A stretch of DNA of 64,000 nt from Enterobacter sp. RHBSTW-00994 (GTDB lineage: Bacteria; Pseudomonadota; Gammaproteobacteria; Enterobacterales; Enterobacteriaceae): assembly GCF_013782625.1 (NCBI RefSeq), contig NZ_CP056199.1:2126588-2190587 (forward strand), in the 5' to 3' direction. The notes under the pieces are model-generated. The model was not told where the DNA came from and did not search any database. It was given only the letters and a program-made list of their open reading frames with translations. Positions within the stretch are counted from its first letter, which is position 1; the number at the start of each line of letters is the position of its first letter. This document shows positions 35,603 to 43,676 of this stretch, one piece after another. The position numbers and the translations under genes were made by a program.

Positions 35603-36817
35603 ATGAAGATTGTCGGGGCTGAAGTATTTGTTACCTGCCCAGGGCGCAATTTTGTCACCCTTAAAATTACCACCGATGAGGGGATCGTCGGTCTTGGCGA
35701 TGCCACCCTGAACGGGCGCGAGCTTTCTGTCGCATCCTACCTGAAAGATCACCTTTGTCCGCAGCTGATCGGTCGCGATGCACATCGCATCGAAGACATC
35801 TGGCAGTTTTTCTATAAAGGCGCGTACTGGCGTCGCGGGCCGGTCACCATGTCGGCTATCTCTGCCGTGGATATGGCGCTGTGGGACATCAAAGCCAAAG
35901 CGGCCGGCATGCCGCTTTATCAGCTACTTGGTGGGGCATCACGCGAAGGTGTAATGGTCTACTGCCACACCACGGGACACACCATCGATGACGTGCTTGA
36001 AGATTACGCCCGTCACAAAGAGATGGGCTTCAAAGCGATTCGTGTTCAGTGCGGTGTGCCGGGAATGAAAACGACCTACGGCATGTCTAAAGGGAAAGGG
36101 CTGGCGTATGAACCCGCAACCAAAGGTGACTGGCCGGAAGAGCAGTTGTGGTCCACCGAGAAATACCTCGATTTCACGCCGAAGCTGTTTGATGCAGTGC
36201 GAAGCAAGTTCGGCTTCAATGAACATCTTCTGCACGACATGCACCATCGTCTGACGCCAATAGAAGCCGCCCGTTTCGGTAAGAGCATTGAAGCGTTCCG
36301 TATGTTCTGGATGGAAGATCCGACGCCTGCTGAAAATCAGGAATGTTTCCGTCTGATCCGCCAGCACACCGTTACACCGATTGCGGTTGGCGAGGTGTTC
36401 AACAGCATCTGGGACTGTAAACAGCTGATTGAAGAGCAATTGATTGACTATATCCGTACCACCATTACCCATGCGGGCGGGATCACCGGAATGCGTCGCA
36501 TCGCGGACTTCGCCTCACTGTATCAGGTACGTACAGGATCGCATGGCCCGTCAGATCTGTCGCCAATCTGTCATGCTGCCGCGCTGCACTTCGATCTATG
36601 GGTTCCGAATTTCGGGGTGCAGGAATATATGGGCTACTCCGAACAAATGCTGGAAGTCTTCCCACATAGCTGGAGTTTCGATAACGGCTATATGCATCCA
36701 GGCGATAAGCCTGGGCTGGGTATCGAATTCGACGAAAAACTGGCCGCGAAATATCCCTACGATCCCGCCTATCTGCCGGTCGCGCGCCTTGAAGATGGCA
36801 CTTTGTGGAATTGGTAA
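35603..36817 (+). CDS. rspA: D-mannonate dehydratase RspA (enolase superfamily)
   Basis: A 404-residue mandelate-racemase-type enzyme, same length as E. coli RspA and over 90% alike by eye. It dehydrates D-mannonate (and related acid sugars) to 2-keto-3-deoxygluconate. Visible: N-terminal capping domain, DMHHRLTP, metal ligands in WMEDPTPAE and AVGEVFNS, and H in [11 protein letters not shown]. Once described as a starvation-sensing protein. First gene of rspAB, 13 bases before rspB; an RspR-like motif lies upstream. With rspB, ydfJ and ydfI it forms a probable L-gulonate/mannonate catabolic set. Confidence 0.93.
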   Translation: MKIVGAEVFVTCPGRNFVTLKITTDEGIVGLGDATLNGRELSVASYLKDHLCPQLIGRDAHRIEDIWQFFYKGAYWRRGPVTMSAISAVDMALWDIKAKAAGMPLYQLLGGASREGVMVYCHTTGHTIDDVLEDYARHKEMGFKAIRVQCGVPGMKTTYGMSKGKGLAYEPATKGDWPEEQLWSTEKYLDFTPKLFDAVRSKFGFNEHLLHDMHHRLTPIEAARFGKSIEAFRMFWMEDPTPAENQECFRLIRQHTVTPIAVGEVFNSIWDCKQLIEEQLIDYIRTTITHAGGITGMRRIADFASLYQVRTGSHGPSDLSPICHAAALHFDLWVPNFGVQEYMGYSEQMLEVFPHSWSFDNGYMHPGDKPGLGIEFDEKLAAKYPYDPAYLPVARLEDGTLWNW

Positions 36818-36830
36818 AGAGGAGCAAACG

Positions 36831-37850
36831 ATGAAAAGCGTAGTCATTCAAAAACCGAACGAGCTGGTGATTGAAGAGCGTCCTGTACCGGTTCCCGCCA
36901 CAGGCGAAGTTCGCGTCAAAATTAAACTTGCCGGGATCTGCGGGTCAGACAGCCATATCTTCCGCGGACACAATCCCTTTGCCAAATATCCGCGTGTGAT
37001 CGGCCACGAATTCTTTGGCGTGATTGATGCTGTAGGGGAAGGGGTCGATGCGGCTCGCCTGGGGCAACGTGTTTCGGTTGACCCGGTGATCAGCTGTGGG
37101 CATTGCTATCCCTGTTCCGTGGGCAAACCCAACGTTTGTACCTCGCTTGTTGTGCTGGGGGTTCATCGCGATGGCGGTTTCAGCGAATACGCAGTGGTTC
37201 CGGCCAACAATGCGTGGGTCATTCCTGACGCCATCCCCGATGAACATGCGGTCATGGTTGAACCGTTCACCATTGCGGCTAACGTGACCGGGCACGCGAA
37301 TCCTGCGGAAAACGATATTGCACTGATCTACGGTGCAGGGCCGATGGGGCTGGTGACGGTGCAGGCGCTGAAAGGTGTCTACAACGTGAAACAGGTCATC
37401 GTGGTTGACCGGATTGATGAGCGACTGGCGATGGCGCAGCGTAGCGGTGCGGACTGGGTGTTCAATAACGGTGAACATGCGCTACAAGATGCGTTGAATG
37501 AAAAAGGGATCAAACCGACGCTGATTATTGATGCGGCCTGTCATCCTTCCATTTTACAGGAAGCCATTACGCTGGCATCTCCCGCAGCACGCATTGTATT
37601 GATGGGCTTCTCCAGTGATCCGAGCCAGATTATTCAGCAGGGGATCACGGGCAAAGAGCTGTCGATTTTTTCATCACGCCTGAATGCCAACAAATTCCCG
37701 GTCGTGATTGACTGGCTGGAAAAAGGACTCATCGACCCAGAAAAACTGGTTACCCATACCTTTGACTATCACCACGTTACAGACGCAATCGAACTGTTTG
37801 AAAAAGATCAGCGGCAGTGCTGCAAGGTCTTGCTCACGTTCGGCCAATAA
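36831..37850 (+). CDS. rspB: Zinc-dependent alcohol dehydrogenase RspB (probable L-gulonate 5-dehydrogenase)
   Basis: A 339-residue medium-chain dehydrogenase. Catalytic zinc ligands in GICGSDSH and GHEFFG, structural zinc cluster CGHCYPCSVGKPNVC, and NAD-binding GAGPMGLVTVQ. RspB relatives next to RspA-type ManD enzymes oxidise L-gulonate to D-fructuronate, which fits the neighbouring YdfI-type reductase. ATG 36831 follows AGAGGAG; a long open frame upstream overlaps rspA and is not coding. In E. coli K-12 the Qin prophage lies just beyond this gene; here ydfJ follows after 73 bases. Confidence 0.93.
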   Translation: MKSVVIQKPNELVIEERPVPVPATGEVRVKIKLAGICGSDSHIFRGHNPFAKYPRVIGHEFFGVIDAVGEGVDAARLGQRVSVDPVISCGHCYPCSVGKPNVCTSLVVLGVHRDGGFSEYAVVPANNAWVIPDAIPDEHAVMVEPFTIAANVTGHANPAENDIALIYGAGPMGLVTVQALKGVYNVKQVIVVDRIDERLAMAQRSGADWVFNNGEHALQDALNEKGIKPTLIIDAACHPSILQEAITLASPAARIVLMGFSSDPSQIIQQGITGKELSIFSSRLNANKFPVVIDWLEKGLIDPEKLVTHTFDYHHVTDAIELFEKDQRQCCKVLLTFGQ

Positions 37851-37923
37851 CAATTAATGCGGTACAGGGCCTGCAAAGACAGGCTCTGCGTGGTACGCAT
37901 CTTACCTTTTAGAGATAGCCATT

Positions 37924-39303
37924 ATGACTCAAGCACAACCTCAAAGAACGACTTCAGATCTGGTGAAAGCCGCCGTTTCCGGCTGGCTGGGAACCGCTCT
38001 GGAGTTCATGGATTTCCAGCTTTACTCACTGGGCGCCGCCCTGGTGTTTCACGAAATCTTTTTCCCGGAACAATCCGCCGCGATGGCGCTTATTCTGGCA
38101 ATGGGCACTTACGGCGCAGGTTACATCGCGCGTATCGTCGGGGCATTTATCTTCGGCAGAATGGGGGACAGTATTGGGCGTAAAAAGGTGCTGTTCATCA
38201 CCATTACCATGATGGGGATCTGTACCACCCTGATTGGCGTGTTACCAACGTATGCGCAGATTGGCATTTTTGCGCCAGTGCTGCTGGTCACGCTGCGTAT
38301 TATTCAGGGGCTGGGCGCAGGGGCTGAAATCTCCGGCGCGGGAACCATGCTGGCGGAGTATGCGCCGAAAGGTAAACGCGGGATCATCTCATCGCTGGTG
38401 GCGATGGGGACAAACTGCGGTACGTTAAGCGCCACAGCAATCTGGGCTGTGATGTTCTTTGCGCTCGACCGTGAAGAGCTGATTGCCTGGGGCTGGCGTA
38501 TACCGTTCCTGGCAAGCGTAGTGGTCATGATCTTCGCAATCTGGCTGCGAATGAACCTGAAAGAAAGCCCGGTATTTGAGAAAGTGAACGACGCTGAAAC
38601 TGCCGCTCCGGCAGCAGTACAGGACACCTCTGTCGGTGCGATGTTCAAAAGCAAATCCTTCTGGCTGGCAACGGGACTGCGTTTTGGTCAGGCGGGGAAC
38701 TCTGGTCTGATCCAGACATTCCTGGCCGGTTATCTGGTACAGACACTGCTGTTTAACAAAAGCATTCCGACCGATGCTCTGATGATAAGCTCCATCCTTG
38801 GGTTTATTTCGATCCCACTCCTGGGCTGGTTATCAGATAAGGTAGGCCGCCGTCTGCCGTATATTCTTCTCAACATATCCGCCATTATTCTGGCGTACCC
38901 AATGTTGTCGATCATTGTCGATAAAAGTTACAGCCCTGGCGTGATCATGCTGTCCATTATCGTTATCCATAATTTTGCGGTTCTGGGGTTGTTTGCGCTG
39001 GAAAATATCACGATGGCAGAGATGTTTGGCTCGCGTAATCGCTTTACCCGTATGGCAATTTCGAAAGAAGCCGGTGGCCTGGTCGCCGTAGGTTTTGGTC
39101 CGGTACTGGCAGGGATCTTCTGCAACATGACAGGCTCCTGGTGGCCAATCGTTGTGATGATGATTGCCTATTCCGTGATTGGACTGATATCCGCCATTTT
39201 GATGCCGGAAGTCCGCGATCGCGACTTGAGCATAGCGGAAGATGCGGCAGAAGTGCCCCGTAAAGAGTCCGTTGCCTACGGTGCGCTTTCGTCACGTCGC
39301 TAA
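37924..39303 (+). CDS. ydfJ: MFS sugar-acid transporter YdfJ, intact
   Basis: A 459-residue major facilitator of the metabolite:H+ symporter group (ShiA/ProP-like) with twelve membrane segments and signatures GRMGDSIGRKKVL and WLSDKVGRRLPYI. In E. coli K-12 ydfJ is broken by Qin prophage; here it is complete and directly follows rspB. Likely imports the sugar acid used by RspAB and YdfI (inference). ATG preceded by TTAGAGAT, a modest ribosome site. A long structured leader separates it from ydfI. Confidence 0.9.
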   Translation: MTQAQPQRTTSDLVKAAVSGWLGTALEFMDFQLYSLGAALVFHEIFFPEQSAAMALILAMGTYGAGYIARIVGAFIFGRMGDSIGRKKVLFITITMMGICTTLIGVLPTYAQIGIFAPVLLVTLRIIQGLGAGAEISGAGTMLAEYAPKGKRGIISSLVAMGTNCGTLSATAIWAVMFFALDREELIAWGWRIPFLASVVVMIFAIWLRMNLKESPVFEKVNDAETAAPAAVQDTSVGAMFKSKSFWLATGLRFGQAGNSGLIQTFLAGYLVQTLLFNKSIPTDALMISSILGFISIPLLGWLSDKVGRRLPYILLNISAIILAYPMLSIIVDKSYSPGVIMLSIIVIHNFAVLGLFALENITMAEMFGSRNRFTRMAISKEAGGLVAVGFGPVLAGIFCNMTGSWWPIVVMMIAYSVIGLISAILMPEVRDRDLSIAEDAAEVPRKESVAYGALSSRR

Positions 39304-39420
39304 AGATTGTTGGTTCATATCTTGAGTGACCTGTCACACAACTTTTAGCGCATGTCACACCACATGACTAAAAGTTAATATAAATCAATATATGAAACCA
39401 AAGTATCAGTGAGGATTATG

Positions 39421-39498
39421 GCAGTTATTTTTTTACCCCAACTGCCATTCTAGTTGGTGTAGTAAGCAGGCGCTGCTGACTCCAGAGAGAGCGGCAGC
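39421..39498 (+). promoter_or_regulatory. Structured leader upstream of ydfI
   Basis: Three possible stems: GCAGTT/AACTGC (39421-39445), CCAACT/AGTTGG (39438-39457), which share AACT and so exclude each other, and CGCTGC/GCAGCG (39471-39498) followed by a T-rich stretch (cttctttt). The layout looks like an attenuator or RNA switch but matches no class I know. Confidence 0.3.
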
Positions 39499-39533
39499 GA
39501 ATCTCAGCTTCTTTTATTGAACGAGTCACAATC

Positions 39534-40997
39534 ATGGAAAACCGGTTATTACAGGCGAAAGCCACGCTTCCTCAGTACGATCGCGAGAACCTTAAAGCCC
39601 GCATCGTCCATTTAGGGTTTGGAGCATTCCACCGCGCGCATCAGGCGGTCTATGCCGATATTCTTGCTGCCGACCACGGTAGCGACTGGGGTTACTGCGA
39701 AGTTAACCTGATTGGCGGCGAGCAGCAAATTGCCGATCTCAAGGCTCAGGATAATCTTTACACCGTTGCAGAAATGTCTTCCGATGCCTGGACTTCACGT
39801 GTCGTCGGCGTGGTGAAAACGGCACTGCATGCTCAGGTGGATGGCCTGGAAACGGTGCTGGCAGCCCTGTGTGAACCGCAAGTCGCGATTGTCTCTCTGA
39901 CCATTACAGAGAAAGGTTACTGCCATTCTCCGGCGAGCGGGCAATTGATGCTCGATCACCCGTTTATTGTTGCTGACCTGCAAAACCCACATCAGCCGAA
40001 GTCTGCTCCGGGTGTGGTTGTTGAAGCCCTGGCACGCCGTAGAGCGGTGGGTTTGCCTGCATTCAGCGTGATGTCCTGCGATAACATGCCAGAAAATGGT
40101 CATGTGATGCGTAACGTAACCTGTTCGTATGCTCGTGCAGTGGACGGTGAACTGGCTGACTGGATTGAAGCCAATGTGACATTCCCGTCGACCATGGTGG
40201 ATCGCATCGTTCCGGCGGTTACCGCTGAGACGCTCGATAAAATCGAACAGTTGACGGGTGTGCGTGACCCGGCGGGAGTCGCCTGTGAGCCGTTCCGTCA
40301 GTGGGTGATTGAGGATAACTTTGTTGCCGGCCGTCCACAGTGGGAAAAAGCAGGAGCAGAACTGGTATCAGACGTCATTCCTTTTGAAGAGATGAAGTTG
40401 CGCATGCTGAATGGAAGCCACTCTTTCCTGGCGTATCTGGGGTATCTGGCAGGTTATCAGCACATTAACGATTGCATGGAAGATGAACATTATCGCCAGG
40501 CCGCACATGCACTGATGTTGAAAGAGCAAGCGCCGACGTTGAAAGTGAAAGGGGTTGATTTAGGCCACTATGCCGACCTGCTGATTGCACGCTACAGCAA
40601 CCCGGCATTGCGTCACCGTACCTGGCAAATTGCGATGGATGGCAGCCAGAAATTACCGCAGCGTATGCTGGATTCCGTGCGTTGGCATCTTGTGCATCAG
40701 CGTAGCTTCCCGTTACTGGCATTGGGCGTGGCAGGCTGGATGCGCTATGTCGGCGGTGTCGATGAGAAGGGCGAGGCTATTGAGGTGAGCGATCCGCAAC
40801 TCGCCGTGATCCAGGCGGCAGTGAAGGGCAGTGAGGAAGGTGAAAACCGAGTGAAAGCGCTGCTGGCTATTGAGGCTATTTTTGGCAAAGAGTTACCAAA
40901 AGAAGCGGTCTTTGTCGACGCAGTGTTGCAAGCTTATCAGACGTTACTGCAAAAAGGGGCGAAAGCGACCGTCGCGCAATACGTTGCAGAGATGTGA
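39534..40997 (+). CDS. ydfI: Mannitol dehydrogenase family oxidoreductase YdfI (probable D-mannonate oxidoreductase)
   Basis: A 487-residue long-chain (polyol-specific) dehydrogenase. NAD-binding segment [17 protein letters not shown], catalytic Lys region [21 protein letters not shown], and C-terminal helical domain as in UxuB. It should interconvert D-fructuronate and D-mannonate, linking RspB to RspA. Transcribed after ydfJ from a leader with stem-loops. Same place as E. coli ydfI. Confidence 0.9.
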   Translation: MENRLLQAKATLPQYDRENLKARIVHLGFGAFHRAHQAVYADILAADHGSDWGYCEVNLIGGEQQIADLKAQDNLYTVAEMSSDAWTSRVVGVVKTALHAQVDGLETVLAALCEPQVAIVSLTITEKGYCHSPASGQLMLDHPFIVADLQNPHQPKSAPGVVVEALARRRAVGLPAFSVMSCDNMPENGHVMRNVTCSYARAVDGELADWIEANVTFPSTMVDRIVPAVTAETLDKIEQLTGVRDPAGVACEPFRQWVIEDNFVAGRPQWEKAGAELVSDVIPFEEMKLRMLNGSHSFLAYLGYLAGYQHINDCMEDEHYRQAAHALMLKEQAPTLKVKGVDLGHYADLLIARYSNPALRHRTWQIAMDGSQKLPQRMLDSVRWHLVHQRSFPLLALGVAGWMRYVGGVDEKGEAIEVSDPQLAVIQAAVKGSEEGENRVKALLAIEAIFGKELPKEAVFVDAVLQAYQTLLQKGAKATVAQYVAEM

Positions 40998-41004
40998 ATT
41001 ACCA

Positions 41005-41028
41005 CATGCCGCCGATGGCGGCGGCATG
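41005..41028. terminator. Hairpin between convergent ydfI and ydfZ
   Basis: CATGCCGCC / GGCGGCATG, nine perfect pairs, seven bases after the ydfI stop and 13 before the ydfZ stop. No T-run; likely shared terminator. Confidence 0.55.
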
Positions 41029-41040
41029 TATCCGCACGTT

Positions 41041-41244
41041 TTAGTGCATACCCAGGCGAATCAGTTCCACCGGTTCAAACTTGCCTTCGCATCCTTCTAC
41101 TTCCACTGTTTTGCTACGACGCACCTGCGCGGCATCAAGGCCTTTGCTGTGAATCGCTTTAATAATACCGGTATGGCCTGTGCCATTAATCATGACACGG
41201 CTGCCAGGGGTAATTGCATTACGGTTACGATCATAAGTCATCAT
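41041..41244 (-). CDS. ydfZ: Selenium-binding-type small protein YdfZ
   Basis: A 67-residue protein equal in length to E. coli YdfZ ([23 protein letters not shown]...[19 protein letters not shown]), including the single conserved Cys in EGCE. E. coli YdfZ has been reported to bind selenium and is strongly FNR-induced. The ATG at 41244 follows GGAG by eight bases. An FNR-like box with correctly placed -10 lies upstream. Confidence 0.9.
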   Translation of the reverse strand: MMTYDRNRNAITPGSRVMINGTGHTGIIKAIHSKGLDAAQVRRSKTVEVEGCEGKFEPVELIRLGMH

Positions 41245-41311
41245 GGTATTTTCTCCTCTGTTACTCATCCGTCTCGGCGATATTTATAGGTCTGCCGTTC
41301 ACGGCGTACTA

Positions 41312-41353
41312 TAAATACGCCTGTCGGCGTTTCATTTTTTTGTTTTTGATCAA
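41312..41353 (-). promoter_or_regulatory. FNR-dependent (class II) promoter of ydfZ
   Basis: On the minus strand TTGATCAAAAACAA (41340-41353) matches TTGAT-N4-ATCAA at 9 of 10 positions. A TATTTA -10 hexamer at 41312-41317 would place the start near 41305, putting the FNR centre at about -41.5, the class II position. Fits the known FNR control of ydfZ in E. coli. Confidence 0.55.
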
Positions 41354-41533
41354 ACTCACACTTTTTTCTCAATTCTGGTGGGGACTGACCGTTCACGACG
41401 TGTATTTACAAAGCGGACAATTATTTGCTTTTATTGATAGTTTTGTCCTGTAATCGTTTAGGTTTCGTTGATATAACAGATGTCACTCTTAATGCAGAAA
41501 ACAACTCTTTCATCGGAATAAGGAGCCAGGCTT

Positions 41534-41965
41534 ATGTACAAGAAAATTTTGATGCCTGTTGATGTGTTTGAAATGGATTTAAGCGATAAAGCGGTTCGTC
41601 ATGCAGCTAATATGGCAAAGATGGAGGGCGCAACGATCACCCTGGTGAACATTTTGCCCAGCAGCAGCCGTTCTTTGCTTCGCGGTTTTTCATCGGACAT
41701 TAAAAAGTTCGAGGAGTTTATGACCGCAGAATCAGAAAAAAAGATGAAGGAATTAAAACGCTTATTTGATATCGAACCAGAAAATATTCTCAGTACTGTA
41801 CGGTTCGGTAACGTGCGCGACGAAATTATCGCCATGAGCAAAGAGGGTGAATATGACATGATTATCATCGGTTCAAAAAACCCAAGTATCACAACGCATC
41901 TGCTCGGTTCAAATGCCGAATCCATATTACGTTATGCCACTATCCCGGTATTAGTGGTTCGCTAA
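41534..41965 (+). CDS. Universal stress protein, UspG-like paralogue
   Basis: A 143-residue Usp-domain protein. Closest in motifs to UspG: N-terminus MYKKILMPVDVFEMDLSDKAVRHA, then RFGNVRDEI and the nucleotide-loop IGSKNPSITTHLLGSNAESI. Nucleotide-binding stress protein of the cytoplasm. AGGAG lies nine bases before the ATG. It is an addition to the E. coli ydfZ-ydfH interval and shares an AT-rich promoter region with ydfZ, so anaerobic or stress control is possible. Confidence 0.85.
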   Translation: MYKKILMPVDVFEMDLSDKAVRHAANMAKMEGATITLVNILPSSSRSLLRGFSSDIKKFEEFMTAESEKKMKELKRLFDIEPENILSTVRFGNVRDEIIAMSKEGEYDMIIIGSKNPSITTHLLGSNAESILRYATIPVLVVR

Positions 41966-41972
41966 TATCCCC

Positions 41973-42003
41973 GCCGCGTCCCATGAATATCACGGGATGC
42001 GGC
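41973..42003. terminator. Hairpin between convergent usp and rspR genes
   Basis: GCCGCGTCCC / GGGATGCGGC, ten pairs with one G-U and an 11-base loop, in the 43-base gap between stop codons. Confidence 0.6.
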
Positions 42004-42008
42004 CAGGA

Positions 42009-42695
42009 TTATTCCTCGCTAAACCAGTCACTATTTTCCTGTCGAATTAACTGCACAGACTCACTAATTTCCTGCAAGTGCAACGTCATGGCTTTTTCAA
42101 CACCATCAAGATCGCGTTTTTCCAGTGCGTTAAAAATATCATGATGTTGGCGGAGCAGCATTTCCGGCGGAGAGACATGATCAAGACTCATATAGCGCAC
42201 ACGGTCGATGGTGGCTTTAATATTTTCGATGGTGTCCCATGCCAGTTGACAGTCTGCAACCTGAGCCAGTTTCTGATGAAATTCGTCATCCAACTGGAAA
42301 AAATCATTCAGTTGCTTACGATCAATTGCAATGCGTTGTTGATGAAGATTCTGTTCCAGCAAATAGCACTGATTATCGTCGATCAATGTGGCGGCGCGAC
42401 GCGCGACGGCACACTCAATGGCCTGGCGGACAAAGCACCCGTTACGTACCTGCGAAAGCGAAATCTTATTCACATAACTGCCACGCTGCGGGCGAATTTG
42501 AATCAGGCCATTTTCGGCAAGTTTAATAAAAGCCTCACGGACGGGCTGACGAGAGACGTCAAAACGGACTGACACCTCTTTTTCGGAAAGTGGTGTTCCT
42601 GGTGGGATCAGACAATGCACGATGTCGCGTCGCAAAATGCGATAGATCTGCTGATTAACAGGTTGGGTAGGGTTGAGTTGCGATTCAGCGGCCAT
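42009..42695 (-). CDS. rspR: GntR-family repressor RspR (YdfH)
   Basis: A 228-residue FadR/FCD-type regulator: winged helix at about 15-80 ([50 protein letters not shown]) and an all-helical FCD effector domain with metal-type residues ([16 protein letters not shown]). E. coli YdfH/RspR represses rspAB. It probably controls rspAB-ydfJ-ydfI here; a nine-base word TACTACCAT is shared by its own upstream region (42729) and the region before rspA. The effector is likely a sugar acid (inference). Confidence 0.88.
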   Translation of the reverse strand: MAAESQLNPTQPVNQQIYRILRRDIVHCLIPPGTPLSEKEVSVRFDVSRQPVREAFIKLAENGLIQIRPQRGSYVNKISLSQVRNGCFVRQAIECAVARRAATLIDDNQCYLLEQNLHQQRIAIDRKQLNDFFQLDDEFHQKLAQVADCQLAWDTIENIKATIDRVRYMSLDHVSPPEMLLRQHHDIFNALEKRDLDGVEKAMTLHLQEISESVQLIRQENSDWFSEE

Positions 42696-42758
42696 GGGTT
42701 GTGATTTCTCAGAGAGTTAACCTCAATATACTACCATTCTTTTGCCTGCCATCACATA

Positions 42759-42776
42759 CCCGGCCCGCAGGCCGGG
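42759..42776 (-). terminator. Terminator of ydfG
   Basis: CCCGGCC-cgca-GGCCGGG, seven perfect GC pairs with a tetraloop, 11 bases after the ydfG stop. Downstream T-run is poor. Confidence 0.55.
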
Positions 42777-42787
42777 GAAGGAAAACG

Positions 42788-43534
42788 TTAGCCGCGATGT
42801 ACGCTCAGCCCGGCAAAACTCTGGCTGACGGGCATCATTTCAACGGTGTTAATATTGACGTGTTTCGGAAGCGTGGCGACCCACCATACAGCTTCGGTTA
42901 CATCTTCAGGGGTCAGCGCGTTGGCATTTTCATAGGTTTTGCCCACTTTGGAATCATCACCTTTGAAACGCACGTTGGAGAACTCCGTGCCGCCGACCAG
43001 ACCTGGCTCGATATCCGTAACACGGATCGCTGTGCCGTGCAGGTCTGTGCGCAGGTTAAGGCTAAACTGGCGAACAAAGGCTTTGGTCGCGCCATAGACG
43101 TTACCGCCCGCGTAAGGCCAGCTTCCCGCCGTAGAACCGATATTGATCACGTGGCCGCGATTACGTTCAACCATGCCTGGCAGAACGGCACGGGTCATAT
43201 AGACCAATCCTTTGTTGTTGGTATCGATCATGTTTTCCCAGTCTTCAACGCTGGCTTTATGCGCGGGCTCCAGGCCCAGAGCCAGACCGGCATTGTTGAC
43301 CAGCACATCAATTGCACGCCATTCAGCAGGCAGGTTTGCTATCATCTCTTCAATGGCCGCGCGGTTGCGCACGTCCAGTTGAGCTGTCAGGATGCTGTCT
43401 CCCAGCTCATCTTTCAGCTCTTGCAGACGTTCCTGACGGCGGCCGGTGGCTATCACTTTATGCCCGTTGGCGACGAAGCGACGCGTGATGCTTTCACCAA
43501 AACCCGCTGTCGCCCCGGTAACTAAAATAATCAT
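42788..43534 (-). CDS. ydfG: NADP-dependent 3-hydroxy acid dehydrogenase YdfG
   Basis: A 248-residue short-chain dehydrogenase, same length and near identical to E. coli YdfG. Rossmann motif TGATAGFGESI, NADP-selecting ATGRRQERL, NNAG, catalytic Ser-Tyr-Lys in GSTAGSWPYAGGNVYGATK. Acts on L-allo-threonine, serine and 3-hydroxy acids, including malonic semialdehyde in pyrimidine breakdown. The ATG at 43534 gives the E. coli N-terminus (MIILVTGAT); five extra codons upstream are ignored. Divergent from dcp. Confidence 0.93.
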   Translation of the reverse strand: MIILVTGATAGFGESITRRFVANGHKVIATGRRQERLQELKDELGDSILTAQLDVRNRAAIEEMIANLPAEWRAIDVLVNNAGLALGLEPAHKASVEDWENMIDTNNKGLVYMTRAVLPGMVERNRGHVINIGSTAGSWPYAGGNVYGATKAFVRQFSLNLRTDLHGTAIRVTDIEPGLVGGTEFSNVRFKGDDSKVGKTYENANALTPEDVTEAVWWVATLPKHVNINTVEMMPVSQSFAGLSVHRG

Positions 43535-43676
43535 CTCACTGTTCCTCAACGCTTTTTATGTTGTATTACCATAGCACGCTCTCCGGGGAGGCGTTAAGGC
43601 AACATTTGTATGACGGGATTGCAGGCCGCGACGGCCTGTCCTACTCTGGGGAGAAACCCGTTCTCAGGAGTCAACG

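Noticed and set aside
36444..36830. Long upstream extension of rspB
   Set aside because: It overlaps rspA out of frame; the ATG at 36831 with GGAG gives the family length.
37851..37923. Prophage attachment or remnant between rspB and ydfJ
   Set aside because: Only 73 bases of ordinary intergenic DNA; no integrase or phage gene.
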